Notes under the pieces: generated by a model
Databases searched by the model: none
The model's input: the letters and a program-made list of their open reading frames with translations, nothing else
What the model was told of the DNA's origin: nothing
NCBI GenBank assembly: GCA_015904075.1
Contig: JABMDH010000042.1
Coordinates: forward strand, 9,925 to 28,531
DNA: 18,607 bases
Direction of reading: 5' to 3'
Source of the DNA: Nitrospira sp.
GTDB lineage: Bacteria > Nitrospirota > Nitrospiria > Nitrospirales > Nitrospiraceae
Translations under genes and position numbers: made by a program
Shown: piece after piece, positions 15,023 through 18,607 of the stretch
Position numbering within the stretch: the first letter of the stretch is position 1
How the letters are laid out: each line of letters opens with the position of its first letter

Positions 15023-15075
15023 GGGGACAGGCAATGGCTCTGTCTTCCGATGGAGCGAAGAACGTAGGCCTGTCC
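15023..15075. repeat. Inverted repeat between the glycosylase and transaldolase stop codons
   Basis: GGACAGGC (15025-15032) and GCCTGTCC (15068-15075) are a perfect 8-bp inverted pair with a 35-nt spacer. It lies in the 91-nt gap between two convergent genes. A separate perfect 10-bp palindrome GCGGGCCCGC lies at 14993-15002. Neither has a T-tract, so a terminator role is only a guess. Nothing else is seen in this gap. Confidence 0.3.
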
Positions 15076-15083
15076 TGTCGCCG

Positions 15084-15731
15084 TTACTGCTGCCCCTTTG
15101 CCTTCCAGTCATCGAGGAATTTCTTCAAGCCGGCATCAGTCAACGGGTGCTTGAAGAGCATCTGGAAGATGCTATAGGGCATCGTGCAGATATCGCCGCC
15201 GGCCAAGGCCGATTCCACCACATGCTGCGGATGGCGAACGCTGGCCACCAATACTAACGTTTTATAGTCGTAGTTCTTATAGATCGTAACGATTTGGCGG
15301 ATCAGCGCCATGCCATCCGAGCTGACATCGTCCAGGCGGCCGATGAACGGCGAGATACACCAGGCTCCGGCCTTGGCGGCCACAAGGGCCTGCATCGGCG
15401 AGAAGCACAGCGTCACATTCACGCGGATGCCTTCCGCCGAAAGCTTCTTTGTCGCCTTGATTCCTTCCGGAATCAGTGGGCACTTGACCACGATATTCTT
15501 GTGAATCTTGGCCAGCTCTTTGCCTTCCTTCACCATGGCATCCGCTTCCACGCTGACGACTTCGGCACTGATCGGGCCATCCACGATCTTGCAAATCTCC
15601 TGCAGCATTTCTTTGAAGCTGCGGCCTTCCTTCACCACCAGTGAGGGGTTCGTGGTGACGCCGTCTAATATGCCGAAACTAGCGGCTTCATAAATTTCTT
15701 TCACATTGGCGGTGTCGAGAAAAAATTGCAT
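15084..15731 (-). CDS. tal: Transaldolase (small TalC/MipB-type)
   Basis: A 215-aa enzyme of the short transaldolase / fructose-6-phosphate aldolase family, transferring dihydroxyacetone units in the non-oxidative pentose phosphate pathway. Landmarks are [10 protein letters not shown] with D6, GVTTNPSL with N28, Schiff-base K83 in [15 protein letters not shown], the [19 protein letters not shown] segment, and [10 protein letters not shown]. Residue 57 is Glu (ISAEVVS), where fructose-6-phosphate aldolases carry Gln, which favours transaldolase over aldolase. ATG 15731 has AAAGGAG (minus strand, 15744-15738) with a 6-nt spacer. A candidate promoter lies at 15821-15793. The gene appears monocistronic, convergent with the glycosylase and divergent from the lipoprotein gene. 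Length and motifs are normal. Confidence 0.96.
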   Translation of the reverse strand: MQFFLDTANVKEIYEAASFGILDGVTTNPSLVVKEGRSFKEMLQEICKIVDGPISAEVVSVEADAMVKEGKELAKIHKNIVVKCPLIPEGIKATKKLSAEGIRVNVTLCFSPMQALVAAKAGAWCISPFIGRLDDVSSDGMALIRQIVTIYKNYDYKTLVLVASVRHPQHVVESALAGGDICTMPYSIFQMLFKHPLTDAGLKKFLDDWKAKGQQ

Positions 15732-15792
15732 GTGCGGCTCCTTTCAAGTCATGTTCACTGCGGTTTCATATGCAGGCGTATCGTTATCGGTC

Positions 15793-15821
15793 ATTGTAGG
15801 GAGAACTCAACTTCGCCGCAA
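15793..15821 (-). promoter_or_regulatory. Candidate promoter for transaldolase
   Basis: On the minus strand TTGCGG (15821-15816) and TACAAT (15798-15793) are spaced by 17 nt; the -10 matches the consensus at 5/6 positions and the -35 at 3/6. Transcription would start near 15786, about 55 nt before the start codon. Confidence 0.42.
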
Positions 15822-15849
15822 TCTCTCTATCAGTCTACCGGCTATCGGT

Positions 15850-15878
15850 TTGACAGGATTTCCCGTGGGGGATAAGAT
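15850..15878 (+). promoter_or_regulatory. Sigma70-like promoter for the lipoprotein gene
   Basis: A perfect TTGACA (15850-15855) and TAAGAT (15873-15878; 4/6 match) are separated by 17 nt. The start would be near 15885, giving a leader of about 40 nt before ATG 15926. The -35 match and spacing make this one of the best promoters in the window. Confidence 0.6.
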
Positions 15879-15925
15879 TCCGAGTCATTCAATGTGAACA
15901 GGCGTACCATCCCGGAGATAGCACC

Positions 15926-16237
15926 ATGCGACGATCTGTTTGGCTTTTGCTGCTCTGCTTCATCTTGACGGCCTGCGGAGGAGGCAACCCCTATCTTGAA
16001 GCATCACTCAAACCGGCAGAGATGCAAGGAAAAGACAAGGCCTGGTTTGAGAAAAACTGGGGCACTCCGGACGGTAAAGCTCCTCGATTCTTCGGCGGCG
16101 AGAATTGGACCTACTATCGCATTGCCGGAGGAAAATCAGGCCCGCCATTCTTTAACTTCTCTCCCAATCAATGTCAGATTACGCTCAAGTTCGACAAGGA
16201 AGATAAGTTGTCGGACTACAACTACTCAGGCTGCTAG
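15926..16237 (+). CDS. Small predicted lipoprotein
   Basis: A 103-aa protein with a type II signal peptide: MRRS, a hydrophobic stretch, then lipobox L14-T-A-C17 followed by three glycines. The +2 residue is Gly, so outer-membrane sorting is likely in a Gram-negative cell. The mature part has AWFEKNWGTPDGKAPRFFGG and ENWTYYRI, followed by strands ending in a terminal Cys. The 'WG.P....F.G...W.Y' pattern recalls small SmpA/BamE-like lipoproteins, but I cannot assign it to that family with confidence. GGAG at 15914-15917 precedes ATG 15926 with an 8-nt spacer. The stop codon TAG (16235-16237) overlaps the stop of the convergent membrane-protein gene. Function unknown. Confidence 0.82.
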   Translation: MRRSVWLLLLCFILTACGGGNPYLEASLKPAEMQGKDKAWFEKNWGTPDGKAPRFFGGENWTYYRIAGGKSGPPFFNFSPNQCQITLKFDKEDKLSDYNYSGC

Positions 16238-16488
16238 CCTGCCCGCCGGTTTTGAAACGTTACAGCGCATTGCTTGCTGCAAAAGCAATACGTCTGTCCG
16301 TCAATGTTCTCGACCACAGCCGTGCTCCTCGGCACGAAGGTGTGGCATTCCGGATCTTCGACCATCTGGCCGTGATCCACTGACGCCCCGCCGGCACCTA
16401 TTTCCTTGCTCTTAAAACCACGCACGACCTGTCGTAGTAAGACGTAGAGCACGACAAGAAGTCCGGAAATGAGTAAAAGTCTATACAT
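16234..16488 (-). CDS. Small membrane-anchored YHS/PP0621-like cysteine-rich protein
   Basis: An 84-aa protein with an N-terminal membrane helix (residues 4-18) followed by a polar linker and a small metal-binding-like unit, MVEDPECHTFVP ... TYCFCSKQCAVTFQ. The pattern 'MV.DP.C.T.VP ... Y.FCS..C...F' resembles the YHS-like / PP0621 small proteins, with C48, C70 and C74 (plus C68) as candidate metal ligands. The role of these proteins is not established; copper or other metal handling has been suggested for YHS-type domains. The frame could begin at TTG 16515, but ATG 16488 begins directly with the membrane helix. There is no clear Shine-Dalgarno; a 10-bp palindrome lies in the expected place just upstream. 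It is divergent from the zinc-ribbon gene. Confidence 0.77.
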   Translation of the reverse strand: MYRLLLISGLLVVLYVLLRQVVRGFKSKEIGAGGASVDHGQMVEDPECHTFVPRSTAVVENIDGQTYCFCSKQCAVTFQNRRAG

Positions 16489-16492
16489 TGTA

Positions 16493-16502
16493 GTCACGTG
16501 AC
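16493..16502. promoter_or_regulatory. Perfect palindrome GTCACGTGAC, possible operator
   Basis: A 10-bp perfect palindrome begins 4 bases upstream of the ATG of the minus-strand YHS-like gene. That is where a ribosome site or a repressor would act. Only one copy is seen and no cognate regulator is nearby, so the call is tentative. Confidence 0.28.
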
Positions 16503-16695
16503 CGCATACCCACAATCCTATGGGAGGGGGGAAGACCTGTCAAGGGAGCGACTGGTCGCTGCGCTAGCGGGCATGAAGAACACAACGGGCCCAAACGGAC
16601 CATCCGGACTAGGCAGATACGGGAACTCGTTCATTCTGCGATCCAGTACTTCCGGAGGATATGCTTCGTTACTCAGAAATGATAAAGTCCGGCCC

Positions 16696-16947
16696 ATGAA
16701 GACATGTGATAAATGCCACGGTGCGATGTTGCCTGAACGGGCGGTGGATTTGGACGCTGGACTTGCGATCACGGTATTTGCCTGTTTGAATTGTGGTCGT
16801 CGGAAAGATAAATGCCACGGTGCGATGTTGCCTGAACGGGCGGTGGATTTGGACGCTGGACTTGCGATCACGGTATTTGCCTGTTTGAATTGTGGTCGTC
16901 GGAAAGCAGCGGACCAGGAACCCCGGCCCATCACGGCGCGACATTAA
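16696..16947 (+). CDS. Small zinc-ribbon protein with internally duplicated 33-residue unit
   Basis: An 83-aa protein. Residues 1-37 form a complete zinc ribbon: C4-D-K-C7 and C30-L-N-C33, followed by GRRK. Residues 38-70 exactly repeat residues 5-37, because the DNA carries a perfect 99-bp tandem duplication. The second unit has C40, C63 and C66 but Lys in place of the first Cys (C4), so it cannot form the same four-cysteine site by itself. A short charged tail (71-83) follows. The ancestral form was probably a ~50-aa single-ribbon protein of the kind I remember as common in Nitrospira; function unknown. The frame is open back to 16498, but no start there gives a conserved-looking N-terminus; ATG 16696 starts right before the first CxxC. 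No Shine-Dalgarno is visible. Confidence 0.75.
   Translation: MKTCDKCHGAMLPERAVDLDAGLAITVFACLNCGRRKDKCHGAMLPERAVDLDAGLAITVFACLNCGRRKAADQEPRPITARH
16708..16906. repeat. Perfect 99-bp tandem duplication inside the zinc-ribbon gene
   Basis: Bases 16708-16806 are repeated without any mismatch at 16807-16905, and the identity extends one base further (16807/16906). The 99-bp period keeps the reading frame (33 codons). Identity at all synonymous sites points to a very recent duplication, or to an assembly artefact. Confidence 0.98.
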
Positions 16948-16983
16948 TCTGTAGGATACAATCCCAATCATTGATTGACGATG

Positions 16984-17014
16984 AGCGGAAGGCGGCGACA
17001 AGCTGCTTTCCGCT
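16984..17014. terminator. Hairpin terminator between the zinc-ribbon gene and dapB
   Basis: AGCGGAAGGCGG (16984-16995) pairs with CTGCTTTCCGCT (17003-17014): a 12-bp uninterrupted stem including two G-T wobbles, with a 7-nt loop. A short TTT follows at 17014-17016 on the plus strand. It lies 37 nt past the zinc-ribbon stop and between convergent genes. The rest of the 299-nt gap (16948-17246) shows no convincing gene or other signal. Confidence 0.58.
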
Positions 17015-17246
17015 TTCGTATCTCAATCCTGCTCCATCGTGAGAGGCGGGGGTGACAGGATCTGCCGCAGATTGCCGGACGAGCAGTATGCTCGGCGGAA
17101 GTCTGTGCATCTGGAAAGGTGTTGGCAGATCTCTGTCAGATGATTCCCCGTCGATCGAATCATCAAACCCTTGTCCTGTGCGATTCAACACTGGTACGCA
17201 CTGAATCTGAGAGAAAGCCGGAACCCGTCCCCGTGGAGGGCGGTCA

Positions 17247-18050
17247 TTAGCGAAGGCTTAGTACGTCCATCATGTCGTACAGTCCGGGATGTTGGCGGAC
17301 TACCCACCGTGCTGCGCGCAATGCGCCACGGGCAAAGGTATCGCGACTGCTGGCCCGATGGGTGATTTCAATCCGTTCGCCCATGCCGCCGAACAACACC
17401 GTATGATCGCCCACAATGTCGCCGGCACGGATCGTTTGAATTCCGATTTCACTTTTGGAGCGTTCGCCGATCAGTCCTTTGCGCGCATAGACGCCAACTT
17501 GATTCAAGTCCCGGTTCACCCCCCGGGCAAGGATTTCGGCCATCTTGAGTGCCGTCCCGCTGGGCGCATCTTTCTTGAGGCGATGATGGGCCTCGATCAC
17601 CTCGATGTCGTACTCCTCACCGAGCGTCTTGGCCATTTCGCCGATGACCTTGTAAATCAAATTGACTCCGACGCTCATGTTGGGAGACAGCACGCAAGGC
17701 ACTTGTCGACCCAGGGATTTGAGTTCGTCGAGTTCTGAGGCCGAAAATCCGGTGGTGCCGATGACCATTGCCCGGCGATGCTGGGCGACAATTCGCAAAT
17801 GCCCCAGAGTGGCTTCAGGGGCGGAGAAATCAATGACGACATCGCCTCGTTCCATGAGGGCGGCCAGGTCGTCCGTGATGGGGATGCCGGCATGCCCGGC
17901 TCCGGCCATTTCTCCGGCATCTTCCCCCAACGCGTGATGGCCTTTTCCCTCCAAGGCTCCGGCCAACGTCAACGCGGCGGAGTCTCTCACCAGCGACACC
18001 AATCGACAGCCCATTCGCCCGGCTGCTCCTGCTACAATCACTTTAATCAT
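17247..18050 (-). CDS. dapB: 4-hydroxy-tetrahydrodipicolinate reductase
   Basis: DapB reduces the DapA product to tetrahydrodipicolinate with NAD(P)H, the step before DapL. The 267-aa length is typical. The dinucleotide-binding loop GAAGRMG (8-14) opens the N-terminal Rossmann domain. VIDFSAPEATLGHL, IGTTGF and LSPNMSVGVN follow. The catalytic segment EAHHRLKKDAPSGTAL has H155 and H156, with K159 equivalent to the E. coli catalytic Lys163, and the PSGT loop 163-166. The C-terminus has the expected GERIEITHRASSRDTFARGALRAARW. ATG 18050 is preceded by a weak AGG site. dapA ends 34 nt upstream on the same strand, so dapA-dapB form an operon. No anomaly is seen. Confidence 0.97.
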   Translation of the reverse strand: MIKVIVAGAAGRMGCRLVSLVRDSAALTLAGALEGKGHHALGEDAGEMAGAGHAGIPITDDLAALMERGDVVIDFSAPEATLGHLRIVAQHRRAMVIGTTGFSASELDELKSLGRQVPCVLSPNMSVGVNLIYKVIGEMAKTLGEEYDIEVIEAHHRLKKDAPSGTALKMAEILARGVNRDLNQVGVYARKGLIGERSKSEIGIQTIRAGDIVGDHTVLFGGMGERIEITHRASSRDTFARGALRAARWVVRQHPGLYDMMDVLSLR

Positions 18051-18084
18051 CTGGTTACCTGCCGTTGTAGTGATAAATAAACGA

Positions 18085-18607
18085 TCAGATCAACTTGGCG
18101 TCTTTTAAGATCCGGACGAGTTTCTCTCGTGTGTCCTGTGCCATTGAACAGAGCGGGAGGCGCAATTCCGGGTCGATCTTCCCCATCATTCCGAGTGCTT
18201 CCTTGACCGGAATCGGATTGGTCTCAAAGAACAATGCAGTGAACAACGGCGACAACTTGAAGTGAATCCGCTGGGCTTCGGCAATGTTCCCGCTGGAAAA
18301 GGCGCGCACTAACGCGGCCATTTCAGCCGGTAGGATATTGGCGGTCACAGTAATGACGCCTTTTCCCCCGACGGCCATCATCGGCAGCGTCAAGGAATCA
18401 TCTCCGGCCAAGACGGTCAACCGGTCGCCGCACATCTGGACGATATCCGATGCCTGCTGAACCGAGCCGCTGCCTTCTTTGACTCCGACGATCGTCTTGA
18501 TCGCCGAAAGGCGGGCAATGGTTGAGGGCAGCATGTTGACCCCGGTGCGTCCGGGAATGTTGTACAGCACAAGCGGAAGATCCACGGATTCCGCCACCGC
18601 TTTGTAG
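18085..18607 (-). CDS. dapA: 4-hydroxy-tetrahydrodipicolinate synthase, C-terminal part (cut by window edge)
   Basis: About 173 C-terminal codons of DapA, which condenses pyruvate with aspartate semialdehyde. The frame runs through the window edge (first visible codons read YKAVAESVDLPLVLYN), so the 5' end is missing. The visible catalytic elements are the Tyr of YNIPGRTGVN and the Schiff-base Lys in GVKEGSG. LAGDDSLTLPMMAVGGKGVITV and the C-terminal helices (ETNPIPVKEALGMMGKIDPELRLPLC) are typical. A GTG at 18597 is an internal codon, not the start. It is followed 34 nt later by dapB. Confidence 0.97.
   Translation of the reverse strand, partial: YKAVAESVDLPLVLYNIPGRTGVNMLPSTIARLSAIKTIVGVKEGSGSVQQASDIVQMCGDRLTVLAGDDSLTLPMMAVGGKGVITVTANILPAEMAALVRAFSSGNIAEAQRIHFKLSPLFTALFFETNPIPVKEALGMMGKIDPELRLPLCSMAQDTREKLVRILKDAKLI

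Overview
The window looks like ordinary chromosome from a moderately GC-rich Gram-negative bacterium. The gene set resembles Nitrospira/Nitrospirota as I remember it: an LL-diaminopimelate aminotransferase lysine branch, a PmtA-like methyltransferase, a family-5 uracil-DNA glycosylase, small zinc-ribbon proteins and lipoproteins. That assignment is from memory, not from a search. I see no phage, insertion sequence, integrase, tRNA, rRNA or CRISPR array.

Layout. Positions 1-99 (minus) hold the first 33 codons of a membrane protein. A plus-strand PmtA-like methyltransferase (382-1125) converges on two minus-strand genes of uncertain function (1152-1967 and 2034-2882; the second has a Rossmann methyltransferase-like core). 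On the plus strand follow a class I glutamine amidotransferase (3203-3886), dapL (3975-5150), a heptamer-phased inverted repeat (5156-5224), and folK and panC overlapping by 4 nt (5227-6659). These converge on a minus-strand rmuC - MazG-like - PilZ operon (8987 to 6676) with its own sigma70-like promoter. Upstream of it, also minus, lies a lytic transglycosylase - glycerate 2-kinase - dikinase cluster (14184 to 9154). The dikinase has the architecture of rifampin phosphotransferase-like enzymes and is split by an in-frame TGA. Next come a plus-strand family-5 uracil-DNA glycosylase, a minus-strand transaldolase, a plus-strand lipoprotein whose stop codon overlaps that of a minus-strand YHS-like membrane protein, and a plus-strand zinc-ribbon gene carrying a perfect 99-bp internal tandem duplication. 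The window ends with dapB and the C-terminal part of dapA (minus).

How the genes work together. DapA, DapB and DapL would supply LL-diaminopimelate from aspartate semialdehyde by the aminotransferase shortcut, for lysine and peptidoglycan. FolK and PanC serve folate and pantothenate synthesis. RmuC, the MazG-like protein and the uracil-DNA glycosylase suggest DNA and nucleotide-pool maintenance. Glycerate kinase and transaldolase belong to central carbon metabolism.

I did not find a convincing new multi-gene defence or metabolic system. The most notable items are the split dikinase with a possible re-start site, the 99-bp zinc-ribbon duplication, the heptamer-phased inverted repeat before folK, and the unassigned gene pair at 1152-2882.
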